DNA of 64,000 nucleotides from JAAYXE01 sp964391195 (lineage in GTDB: Bacteria; Chloroflexota; Anaerolineae; Anaerolineales; UBA4823): NCBI GenBank assembly GCA_964391195.1, contig CAYMLG010000002.1, positions 62,001 through 126,000 of the forward strand. The letters run 5' to 3'. Each line of letters starts with the position of its first letter. The stretch's first letter is position 1. Position numbers and translations under genes: made by a program. This document shows, piece by piece, positions 26,906 to 34,875 of this stretch. The notes under the pieces are model-generated. The model was not told the DNA's origin. It saw only the letters and a list, made by a program, of their open reading frames with translations, and did not search any database.

Positions 26906-28045
26906 ATGAGCGAATACCGAGTTGATTTTAACCGCCCGACCCTGACCGGGAACGAACTAACCTACATCACCCAGGCGGTCGAGCGCGCCCACATCTCCGG
27001 CGATGGCTATTTCACCCGCCAGTGCCAGGCGGTGCTGGAACAGGAGCTTGGCGCCGAGAAAGTGCTGCTGACCACCTCCTGCACCCACGCCCTGGAGTTG
27101 GCCGCCCTGCTGCTCGAGGTGAAACCGGGGGATGAGTTCATCGTCCCCTCCTTCACCTTCGTCTCCACCGCTAATGCCTTTGCCATGCGCGGCGCCCGCC
27201 CGGTATTCATCGACATCCGTCCCGACACCCTCAACCTGGATGAGACCCAACTGGAACAGGCGATCACCCCCCGCACCCGGGCCATCGTCCCGGTACACTA
27301 CGCCGGGGTCGGCTGCGAGATGGACGCCATCCTGGAGGTCGCCGGGCGCCACGGCATCCCGGTGGTTGAGGATAACGCCCACGGGCTCTTTGGGAAGTAC
27401 CGCGGGCGCCCGCTCGGCGGCCTGGGCTGCCTGGCGGCCCAGAGTTTTCACGAAACCAAGAACATCACCTGCGGGGAGGGCGGCGCCCTGGTGATCAACG
27501 ATCCCGCCTACGTGGAGCGGGCCGAGATCCTGCGGGAGAAAGGCACCGACCGCAGCCGCTTCTTCCGCGGGCAGGTGGATAAATACACCTGGGTCGATCT
27601 CGGCTCCAGCTACCTGCCCTCGGATGTGCTCGCCGCCTTCCTGTACGCCCAGCTCGAAGCGCGGGCGCAGATCCAGGAGAAGCGCCGGCAGATCTGGCAT
27701 TACTATTACGACAACCTGTGCGATTGGGGTGAGCGGAAGGGCGTCCGTCTCCCGGTTGTGCCGCCACACTGTGAGCCGGCCTACCACCTGTTCTATCTGC
27801 TGCTGCCCTCCTTGGAACAGCGCCAGGCGATGATCGCCCACCTCAAATCTCACGGGATTCTGAGCGTCTTCCACTACCTGCCCCTGCATTCATCCGCGAT
27901 GGGCCGCAGCATGGGGTATCGCCCGGGCGATTTCCCCGTTACCGAAGAGGTGAGCGACCGCCTGCTGCGCCTGCCGTTTTACAACACCCTCAGCGAAGCC
28001 GACCAGGCTTTCGTGATCGAGAAGATCCTGGAGGCTCCGCTTTGA
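26906..28045 (+). CDS. wecE: dTDP-4-amino-4,6-dideoxygalactose transaminase (WecE/RffA type)
   Basis: A 379-residue PLP aminotransferase of the DegT/DnrJ/EryC1 fold. The match to E. coli WecE runs throughout: LTTSCTHALELAALLLEVKPGDE, IVPSFTFVSTANAFAMRGA, VPVHYAGVGCEMD, FHETKNITCGEGGA with the PLP lysine, and FFRGQVDKYTWVDLGSS. It makes the 4-amino sugar (dTDP-Fuc4N) from a dTDP-4-keto-6-deoxy sugar and glutamate. RmlA and RmlB, which would provide the substrate, are not in the window. No clear ribosome site is seen; the gene follows its neighbour by 14 bp. Confidence 0.92.
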   Translation: MSEYRVDFNRPTLTGNELTYITQAVERAHISGDGYFTRQCQAVLEQELGAEKVLLTTSCTHALELAALLLEVKPGDEFIVPSFTFVSTANAFAMRGARPVFIDIRPDTLNLDETQLEQAITPRTRAIVPVHYAGVGCEMDAILEVAGRHGIPVVEDNAHGLFGKYRGRPLGGLGCLAAQSFHETKNITCGEGGALVINDPAYVERAEILREKGTDRSRFFRGQVDKYTWVDLGSSYLPSDVLAAFLYAQLEARAQIQEKRRQIWHYYYDNLCDWGERKGVRLPVVPPHCEPAYHLFYLLLPSLEQRQAMIAHLKSHGILSVFHYLPLHSSAMGRSMGYRPGDFPVTEEVSDRLLRLPFYNTLSEADQAFVIEKILEAPL

Positions 28046-28151
28046 TCTTTCAACCCGGGCACGCCCACGGAAAGGCCGGCGGCGCCCCGGTACTCAAATT
28101 GGATACAGCGATTTCACTCCGCTGGAATCGACTCGAACTCGGAGGTAACAC

Positions 28152-28373
28152 GTGCAAATTCTCGTTTCTCTCACCATGATCGCCGGCGTTCTCTTTGGCC
28201 CGCCGGCTAAAGAGCAGTTCTACCTGGATCCCGGATCCGGCAGCTTCCTCGTGCAGCTCGCCATCGCCACCGTGCTGGGCGGTCTGTTCGTCATCAAAGG
28301 CTACTGGCAGAGGATCGTCGGCTTCTTCCGCAAGCGCGGCGGCGAAAACCAGGAAGACGACCAGGAAAAATGA
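28152..28373 (+). CDS. Small membrane protein with DPGSGS motif
   Basis: 73 residues: an N-terminal hydrophobic stretch, YLDPGSGSFLVQL, a second hydrophobic helix (about 33-50) and a basic/acidic tail. Small proteins of this type occur beside glycan and membrane-protein genes, without a known function. GTG start has GGAGG 6 nt upstream. The stop overlaps the next start by four bases. Confidence 0.75.
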   Translation: MQILVSLTMIAGVLFGPPAKEQFYLDPGSGSFLVQLAIATVLGGLFVIKGYWQRIVGFFRKRGGENQEDDQEK

Positions 28374-29761
28374 GCCAGCCGAACGACTCTCAAGGCAGCT
28401 ATAAGCTCGGCGCTTCGTTCCGCGATCCGAGCGGCTTCTTGTTCACTCGCGATGGGGTGCTGTACCGGCAGGTCAACCAGATCTACCGGGAGAACTACAC
28501 CCGCCTGATGGAATCCGGCCTGTACGAGGGCCTGGTTGACGCCGGGCTGCTGGTGCCCCACACCGAGGTTGAGGTCGACCCGGCCGAACCCGAGACTGCC
28601 TACCGGGTCATCCGCCCGGAGCCGGTGCCTTTCATTTCCTACCCGTACGAGTGGAGCTTCAGCCAATACCGGGACGCGGCGCTTGCCACGCTGGAGATCC
28701 AGAAGCGGGCCGTGGCCGCCGGCCTGTCGCTCAAAGATGCCAGCGCCTACAACATCCAGTTCTACCAGGGCCGCCCCTGCCTGATCGACACGCTGTCCTT
28801 CGAAATTTACCAGGAAGGGCAGCCCTGGATCGCATACCGCCAGTTCTGCCAGCATTTCCTGGCCCCGCTCAGCCTGATGGCCCATAAAGACGTTCGCCTG
28901 AGCCAGCTCATGCGGGTGTATATCGACGGCGTCCCCCTGGATCTGGCCAGCACGCTGCTGCCCTCTCGCACCCGGCTGTCCTTCCCGCTGCTCGTCCACA
29001 TCCACACCCATGCCAGCAGCCAGCAGAAACATGCCGGACGGGCGGTGGCGGTCAAAGGCCAGATGAGCCGGGTCGCCTTCCTGGGCCTGATCGACAACCT
29101 GGAATCGGCGGTGCGCGGCCTGCGCTGGTCGCCGGGCGGCACCGAGTGGGGCGATTACTACGACGATACCAATTACAGCCAGGCGGGGATGGAGCACAAA
29201 GAGCAGTTGGTCGCCGCTTTCATCGAGCAGGCCGGCCCCAACCTGGTGTGGGACCTGGGGGCGAACACCGGACGTTTCAGCCGCCAGGCCAGCGAACGCG
29301 GCATCCCTACCATCGCTTTCGATATCGACCCCAGCGCGGTCGAGCTGGGTTACCGCGAGGTGGTCCGCCGGGGCGAGAAGAACCTGCTGCCCCTGCTGCT
29401 CGACCTGACCAACCCCAGCCCCGATCTCGGCTGGCACAACCGCGAGCGCAGTTCCCTGCTCGCCCGCGGCCCGGCGGACCTCGTTATGGGCCTGGCCCTG
29501 ATCCATCACCTGGCCATCTCCAACAACGTGCCCCTCGAGCGCCTGACCGATTTCTTCGCCGATGCCGGGCGCTGGCTGATCATCGAGTTCGTGCCCAAAG
29601 AGGATTCCCAGGTGCAGCGCCTGCTGGCTACCCGAGCCGATATCTTCCCCGATTACCACGTGCAGAGCTTCGAGCAGGTGTTCGCCCGCCGCTTCAAATT
29701 GCACCGCTGCGAGCAGATCCAGGATTCACAGCGCAGGTTATACTTAATGGAGCGGATCTGA
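28370..29761 (+). CDS. Two-domain protein: kinase-like N-terminal part and methyltransferase
   Basis: 463 residues. The C-terminal half is a SAM-binding Rossmann domain (NLVWDLGANTGRFSRQASERG at about 294-314, then AFDIDPSAV and VMGLALIHHLAISN). The N-terminal half carries LKDASAYNIQF followed by GRPCLIDTLSFE, which looks like the catalytic loop (D----N) and metal-binding D of kinase-like phosphotransferases. The second point is my inference and I see no glycine-rich loop. It is coupled to the small membrane protein by ATGA. Confidence 0.78.
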   Translation: MSQPNDSQGSYKLGASFRDPSGFLFTRDGVLYRQVNQIYRENYTRLMESGLYEGLVDAGLLVPHTEVEVDPAEPETAYRVIRPEPVPFISYPYEWSFSQYRDAALATLEIQKRAVAAGLSLKDASAYNIQFYQGRPCLIDTLSFEIYQEGQPWIAYRQFCQHFLAPLSLMAHKDVRLSQLMRVYIDGVPLDLASTLLPSRTRLSFPLLVHIHTHASSQQKHAGRAVAVKGQMSRVAFLGLIDNLESAVRGLRWSPGGTEWGDYYDDTNYSQAGMEHKEQLVAAFIEQAGPNLVWDLGANTGRFSRQASERGIPTIAFDIDPSAVELGYREVVRRGEKNLLPLLLDLTNPSPDLGWHNRERSSLLARGPADLVMGLALIHHLAISNNVPLERLTDFFADAGRWLIIEFVPKEDSQVQRLLATRADIFPDYHVQSFEQVFARRFKLHRCEQIQDSQRRLYLMERI

Positions 29762-29843
29762 ACGCGGCCTAACCCCGGCCGGTCGCGGCGCCTCGGCGTC
29801 ACATCCGGCCGCGTGGGGAACCGGGATCGGCCAGGCGGATGGG

Positions 29844-31367
29844 ATGAAGACACAGATTCTCCACCTCGAGCCTCACGATGACCTGATCTCAGTTCGGGAC
29901 AAGATGAACTGGGGCCAGACCGGGCGTATTCTCCTCGTCTGGCCCGAGCGCGGCCGCCTGCTGAACCGCCGCCTGGATCTGGTCATCCTTCAGCGCCACA
30001 GCGCCGCGCTGGGGGCCCAGATCGCCCTGGTCACCCAAGATCCGGACGTAAAAACCTACGCTCGGGAGCTGGCCATCCCGGTCTACAAAAACCTGCGCCG
30101 CGCCCAGAACGCCCACTGGCGCCTGCCGCGCAGCCTTCGCCGCAGCCGCTCGGCCTTCAGTTCCCCCCTTCGCCGCCCGCAAGACTTCCGCATCCGGGAG
30201 AGAGGCGAACTTCCTCCACCACCCCCACCGATCCTTGAGGAACCCCTGCGCTCGCCCTTACTGCGCATCCTCGTCTTCGCCCTCGGGGTGATTGCCGTGC
30301 TGGCCGTCGTGGCGGTGCTGCTCCCGGCGGCGGAGATCCGGCTGCAGCCGGAGACCCGCCGGCAGTCGGTCGAGATTCTCGTCCAGGCCAACCCGGCCCT
30401 CAGCGCGGTCAACTTTTCCGGCATGGTGCCTGCCCGCCGCCAGACCGTCGTCGTCGAAGGGCGCGAATACCTGCCCACCAGCGGCGAGATGAGCATCCCC
30501 GACGAGTTCGCCACCGGGCAGGTGCGCTTCACCAATCTCACCACCCAGGAGGTGGTCATCCCCGCTGGGACCGTGGTCCGCACCACCGGGCCGGAACCGG
30601 TGCGCTTCGCCACCACGGCCGCCGGATCGGTGCCTGCCGGAGAAGGGAAGACCGCCCTGCTGCCGGTGCGGGCCGTAGACCCGGGGGGCCGGGGCAACCT
30701 GGATGCAGACCGGCTGGTGGCCGTCGAGGGCGAATTGGGCACGCGCCTCACTGCCACCAACCCGCGCAGCACAACCCTGGGCAGCGACCGCCTCTTGCCC
30801 GCCCCGAGCCCGGCCGACCGGGAACAACTCGAAGCGGAACTGCATGACGCCCTGCACGATTCAGCCCTGAAGGAACTGCAGGCCAACCTCCAACCGGGGG
30901 ATCTGCTGCTCCCCGCCAGCCTGGGAGTCAGCCAGGTGCTCGACTCGACCTTCGACCCTGCGGACGATGAGCCGGCGGACCAGCTTGGCCTGAACCTGCG
31001 CCTGGAGTACGAAGTCCTGGTCGTCCCGGGAGAGGCGCTGCAGGCCCTGGCGATCGCCGCCCTGGATGCGAACCTCCCTGGCGGGTTCACCCCCCGGCCC
31101 GAATCCCTGGAAGTACGCCACCTGACCGAACCCAAACCGGCCGGTGAGGTCTATCAATGGCGGCTGCAGGCCGGCCGCCAGATCCTGGCCGAGGTCCCGG
31201 CTGCCCGTGCGGTCAGCCAGGTGCTGGGCGCCGACCTCGCCACGGCTCAAAACCAACTGGCCGCCACGCTGCCGGTCTCGGCCTCGCCTCAGATTTTGCT
31301 GCGCCCGTCCTGGTGGCCGCGCATGCCTGTCCTCCCGTTCCGCATCCGGGTCAGCAGCGGACCATGA
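29844..31367 (+). CDS. Membrane protein with baseplate-J-like domain
   Basis: 507 residues. Residues 1-110 form a small alpha/beta domain; a Pro-rich linker and one transmembrane helix (about 140-160, LLRILVFALGVIAVLAVVAV) follow. The outer part contains the segment GQVRFTNLTTQEVVIPAGTV, typical of proteins annotated as baseplate J/gp47-like in Chloroflexota. No phage genes lie nearby, so a phage role is unlikely. It is followed by ruvX after 72 bp. Function unknown. Confidence 0.65.
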   Translation: MKTQILHLEPHDDLISVRDKMNWGQTGRILLVWPERGRLLNRRLDLVILQRHSAALGAQIALVTQDPDVKTYARELAIPVYKNLRRAQNAHWRLPRSLRRSRSAFSSPLRRPQDFRIRERGELPPPPPPILEEPLRSPLLRILVFALGVIAVLAVVAVLLPAAEIRLQPETRRQSVEILVQANPALSAVNFSGMVPARRQTVVVEGREYLPTSGEMSIPDEFATGQVRFTNLTTQEVVIPAGTVVRTTGPEPVRFATTAAGSVPAGEGKTALLPVRAVDPGGRGNLDADRLVAVEGELGTRLTATNPRSTTLGSDRLLPAPSPADREQLEAELHDALHDSALKELQANLQPGDLLLPASLGVSQVLDSTFDPADDEPADQLGLNLRLEYEVLVVPGEALQALAIAALDANLPGGFTPRPESLEVRHLTEPKPAGEVYQWRLQAGRQILAEVPAARAVSQVLGADLATAQNQLAATLPVSASPQILLRPSWWPRMPVLPFRIRVSSGP

Positions 31368-31439
31368 GGGCGAACCCCCAAGTCCCAGGCACCGGCTGCC
31401 CGGCGGACTCCTTCTGGGAACGCAACGAAAGGATTCCAG

Positions 31440-31874
31440 GTGCGTATCCTCGCCATTGACCCGGGAGAAAAGCGGATCGGGGTGGCGATCAGCGATCCCA
31501 CGGGAACCATTGCCACCCCTCTCACCGTCATTAAACATGTATCCAGAGCGGAGGACGCGGCGAAGATCGCCCGCCTGGCCAGGGAAAACGATGCGGTCCG
31601 CATCGTGATCGGCCAGGCGCTGGATTCCGATGGCGGGCCAACTCCCCAGAGCCGCCATGCCGAGAAGCTGGCCGCGGCCATCGCCGAGCACACCAGCCTG
31701 CCCATCGTGCTGTGGGATGAAAGCGGAAGCACGCAGGCGGCCCGGGATTCGCGCCTGGCCCTGGGCGTCTCCCGCCGCCGCCGGCGCGGGCATCTGGATG
31801 AGCTGGCCGCGGCCCATATCCTCCAGGATTACCTGGACGTGCAGAACCCTCCCACGCCTGCCGCTCCGGAATGA
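31440..31874 (+). CDS. ruvX: YqgF/RuvX family RNase H-fold nuclease
   Basis: 144 residues, the usual length. The motif ILAIDPGEKRIGVAISDP at residues 3-20 carries the first catalytic Asp. VIGQALDSDGG and LWDESGSTQAARD are the second and third conserved regions, and the C-terminal LDELAAAHILQDYLD holds the last acidic residue. The family matures 16S rRNA 5' ends and is also described as a Holliday-junction resolvase. GTG start with AAGGA 6 nt upstream. It precedes mltG by 10 bp, a common pairing. Confidence 0.93.
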   Translation: MRILAIDPGEKRIGVAISDPTGTIATPLTVIKHVSRAEDAAKIARLARENDAVRIVIGQALDSDGGPTPQSRHAEKLAAAIAEHTSLPIVLWDESGSTQAARDSRLALGVSRRRRRGHLDELAAAHILQDYLDVQNPPTPAAPE

Positions 31875-31884
31875 CAAAGGATCT

Positions 31885-33027
31885 ATGCCTGAACGAAAAC
31901 CTTCTTGCATCACCATCGTCCTGCTCTTGCTGTTGGTCACCGTCTGCCTGGCGACGGCCGGCGCGGCCGTGGCCGGCATCGTCCTGCCCGCCCGCGCCCG
32001 CCAGGTGTTTGGCCCTCCGGCCGAAAACCTCGGCCTGGTGGATGAAATCCTGCTCTCGGGCCGGCTGCTGCTCGCCGCCAATGATCTCACCCTCCCGGCC
32101 AACCCCTACGGCGAAGAGCAGACCTTCGCCATCGACCTGGGCGAATCTCCGGTGACCGTCGCCAGCCGCCTGGAGCAGGCCGGGCTGGTCACCGATGGAG
32201 ACGCCTTCCGCCATTATCTGGTCTATTCCGGCCTGGATATCACCTTGCAGGCGGGCGAATACCGCCTCTCCCCGCGCTTGAACGCAGTTGAGATCGCCCA
32301 GGCCTTGCAAGACGCCACCCCCCACAAAGTCCGCTTCGCCATCCTCCCCGGCTGGCGCCTGGAAGAGATCGCCCGCAGCCTGCCCACTTCCGGGTTGAAC
32401 ATCACCCCCGAAACCTTCCTGGCCGAGGCCTCGTCCTTCCCCGACCTGATCTCTTTCACAGACGATATCCCCGCCAGCGCCTCCCTGGAAGGGTTCCTCT
32501 TACCCGATCTCTACGAGTTGGAACGGACCCTGGACGCCGGGCAGATCATCTCCATCTTCTTGCTGAACTTCCAGGAAAAAGTCGGACCCGAGCTGCGCCA
32601 GGGGTTCGAGCGCCAGGGGCTGACCCTGTACGAAGCCGTCACCCTGGCCTCCATCGTCGAGCGCGAAGCCATCACCCCGGAAGAGATGCCGCTCATCGCC
32701 TCCGTGTTCTACAACCGCCTCAGGGCGGACATGAAGCTGGACTCGGACCCGACGGTGCAGTACGCCGTGGGGTACAGCGCCGCCCAGGATAGCTGGTGGG
32801 TCAACCCGCTCAGCGCCGCCGACTTGCAAATCGACTCCCCCTACAACACTTACCTTTACCCCGGCCTGCCCCCCGGGCCGATCGCCACTCCCAGCCTGGA
32901 GGCCCTGCGCGCCGTGGCTTTCCCCGCCCAATCGCCGTATTATTACTTCCGTGCGAGCTGCAGCGACCCGAGCCGCCACGATTTTTCCGAAACCTACAAC
33001 GAACACCTGGAGAAGGACTGTCGCTGA
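31885..33027 (+). CDS. mltG: Endolytic murein transglycosylase MltG
   Basis: 380 residues. One N-terminal membrane helix (residues 8-30), then a LysM-like region (ESPVTVASRLEQAGLV, LQAGEYRLS), then the YceG catalytic domain with LEGFLLPDLYEL, ASIVEREAI containing the catalytic glutamate, and IASVFYNRLRADMKLDSDPTVQYA. It cuts nascent glycan strands in peptidoglycan. The frame is open further upstream, but ATG at 31885 has AAAGGA 3 nt before it and gives the expected N-terminus. Confidence 0.94.
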   Translation: MPERKPSCITIVLLLLLVTVCLATAGAAVAGIVLPARARQVFGPPAENLGLVDEILLSGRLLLAANDLTLPANPYGEEQTFAIDLGESPVTVASRLEQAGLVTDGDAFRHYLVYSGLDITLQAGEYRLSPRLNAVEIAQALQDATPHKVRFAILPGWRLEEIARSLPTSGLNITPETFLAEASSFPDLISFTDDIPASASLEGFLLPDLYELERTLDAGQIISIFLLNFQEKVGPELRQGFERQGLTLYEAVTLASIVEREAITPEEMPLIASVFYNRLRADMKLDSDPTVQYAVGYSAAQDSWWVNPLSAADLQIDSPYNTYLYPGLPPGPIATPSLEALRAVAFPAQSPYYYFRASCSDPSRHDFSETYNEHLEKDCR

Positions 33028-33036
33028 CCCACCATC

Positions 33037-33603
33037 ATGGATGCACTCATCCTCGTCAAACACTCGCTGCCCACCATCATCCCCGACGTCCCGGCTGCCG
33101 AATGGGAGCTGTCGGATGAAGGCCGGCGGCGCTGCCAGGCGCTCGCCCAGGAGCTGCGGCCCTACCGCCCGGAGGGGGTGATCGCCAGCGTGGAACTAAA
33201 GGCCCTGGAGACCGCTCACCTGCTTGCCGCGCACCTGATGCTGCCGGTGACCTCGTTCCCCGGCCTGTACGAGCATGCCCGCCAGACAGCGCCCTTCGGG
33301 ACCCCGCAGGAGTTCGAGGCGAATGTCGCCCGCCTCTTCGCCCGGCCGGATGAATTGGTCTTCGGTGAGGAGACGGCGGACCAGGCCCACCGGCGCTTCA
33401 GCCGGGCCGTGGAAGCCGCCCTGGAGCGTTTTCCTTACCGCTGCCCGGTCATCGTTGCCCACGGCACGGTGATCTCCCTCTTCGTCTCGCGCCGGTGCAA
33501 CCTGGATCCCTTCCCCCTATGGCAGCGCCTGGGCCTGCCGTCGTTCGTTGTCCTCTCACGTCCCGCATACGACCTGATCACGGTTAAGGAGGCTATCTCC
33601 TGA
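33037..33603 (+). CDS. Histidine phosphatase family protein
   Basis: 188 residues of the phosphoglycerate-mutase/acid-phosphatase fold. The first catalytic motif reads LVKHSLP, so Lys stands where most members have Arg before the phosphohistidine. The second histidine motif is IVAHGTVISLF, and SVELKALETAHLLA is the third conserved segment. It starts 9 bp after mltG and ends 1 bp before the DUF692-like gene. Substrate unknown. Confidence 0.83.
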   Translation: MDALILVKHSLPTIIPDVPAAEWELSDEGRRRCQALAQELRPYRPEGVIASVELKALETAHLLAAHLMLPVTSFPGLYEHARQTAPFGTPQEFEANVARLFARPDELVFGEETADQAHRRFSRAVEAALERFPYRCPVIVAHGTVISLFVSRRCNLDPFPLWQRLGLPSFVVLSRPAYDLITVKEAIS

Positions 33604-33604
33604 A

Positions 33605-34420
33605 ATGCTGCTGGCCGTCAATTACTCTCACCCTGCCGCCGCTCTATATTCAGCCGGCAAGATCCCCCTCGACCGGTTCAAATGCCCCGACTGGCCCGAT
33701 ATGGTCGCCGAAGCGGCCGAGCTGCTGCCCATCTCCGTCCACTTCGGCCTGGCCGCCGGGTCCGGACGCCTGGCCGAAACCGATTGGCGGCCCGTCCACC
33801 ATTTCCTCGAAGGGACCGCCACTGTTTATGTGAACCTGCACCTGTTCCCCAAGGCCGAAGACTACCCCGGCATTCCCCCCGACACCAGCGACCCCCAGGC
33901 CTGGGACCTGGTTTTGGAACGGACCATCCTGGACGTCCGCGCAGCCGCAGCCGAGTTCGGTGCGGAGCGCGTCATCGCCGAGAACGTCCCCTACCGGGGT
34001 GCAGGGGGAAAATCCATGCGCCCGGCGGCCGAACCGCGCGGCATCCGGACCATTCTGGAGGAGACCGGCTGCGGCCTGCTGCTCGACATTTCTCATGCCC
34101 GCATCGCCGCCCGCGCCCTGGAGATGGATGAGTTTCAGTACTTATCCCAGCTCCCGGTCGAGCGCCTGCGCGAGCTGCACTTCACCGGTCTGCACCGGGT
34201 CAACGACAGGTGGGAAGATCACCTGCCAATCCTCCCCGCGGATTGGCCTGTCCTGGAATGGGTGCTGGCCCGCATCCGCCTCGGTGAGTGGCCTGCGCCC
34301 GGCATGCTGGCCTTTGAATACGGTGGGATCGGTGGGTGGCTGGGCGAAAACTGCGACCCCCAGGTGATCGCCGCCCAGGTGCCTCAGCTCTATGCGCTGC
34401 TCAATGGAAAGGGCGCGTAA
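33605..34420 (+). CDS. TIM-barrel protein resembling DUF692
   Basis: 271 residues. HFGLAAG near residue 47, IAENVPYRG, and CGLLLDISHARIAARA with LPVERLRELHFTGLHRVNDR follow the order of the DUF692 (MNIO) TIM barrel, whose members use several iron ions to modify peptides. The typical DVNN is DISH here. A xylose-isomerase-like barrel is the alternative. No precursor peptide or RRE partner gene is adjacent. The ATG lies 1 bp after the previous stop, with GGAGG 12 nt upstream. Confidence 0.6.
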   Translation: MLLAVNYSHPAAALYSAGKIPLDRFKCPDWPDMVAEAAELLPISVHFGLAAGSGRLAETDWRPVHHFLEGTATVYVNLHLFPKAEDYPGIPPDTSDPQAWDLVLERTILDVRAAAAEFGAERVIAENVPYRGAGGKSMRPAAEPRGIRTILEETGCGLLLDISHARIAARALEMDEFQYLSQLPVERLRELHFTGLHRVNDRWEDHLPILPADWPVLEWVLARIRLGEWPAPGMLAFEYGGIGGWLGENCDPQVIAAQVPQLYALLNGKGA

Positions 34421-34467
34421 ACCCTGGCTCGACGGTATCGCTTCCGCCCTGCTATGCCATCAAACAA

Positions 34468-34875
34468 CTAACGCGCGCTGCTCCACCGCACGGTGAGGAT
34501 CACCGCATCCTGGAGCGCCTGCCAGGTGTGCTCCACCTTCTCTCGCCAGAGCACGTAGTCCCCCTGGTTGGACAGCCGGTGCACGAGCTGCTGGTCCGGC
34601 CGCCTCGGGTCGCGGAACCTCAGCTCGAACTCGCCGCGCACCAGCACGCTCAGCGAGGTTTTCTCACTCGAAGCGGCCCACCCGCCGGGCCTCCTCTCGC
34701 CGGCCGCGTGCTCACCCCACTTCACTTCCAGTGCAGTCGTCTGGCGCATTCCATAGCCCGATTCAACCAGGCCGTTCTGCCCGGTCCAGGCTGCCAGGTC
34801 TCCGATGAACCACTGGCCGAAGTCACTGCCGTCCGCGCTGGCATTGCCCCACTGCACGTATTCTCGCATATTCAC
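34468..34875 (-). CDS. Cupin-like conserved hypothetical protein
   Basis: 135 residues with strands typical of a cupin barrel: SLSVLVRGEFELRFRD, the turn SNQGDYVLW and the C-terminal HTWQALQDAVILTVRW. No clear metal-ligand trio of His residues is present. GTG start overlaps the stop of the AlbA_2 gene (GTGA), so it is coupled to that gene. Small-molecule sensing or binding is possible; function unknown. Confidence 0.6.
   Translation of the reverse strand: MNMREYVQWGNASADGSDFGQWFIGDLAAWTGQNGLVESGYGMRQTTALEVKWGEHAAGERRPGGWAASSEKTSLSVLVRGEFELRFRDPRRPDQQLVHRLSNQGDYVLWREKVEHTWQALQDAVILTVRWSSAR

Noticed and set aside
29844..31367. Prophage baseplate gene
   Set aside because: Only one baseplate-J-like domain with a membrane helix; no other phage gene is near, and ruvX and mltG follow.
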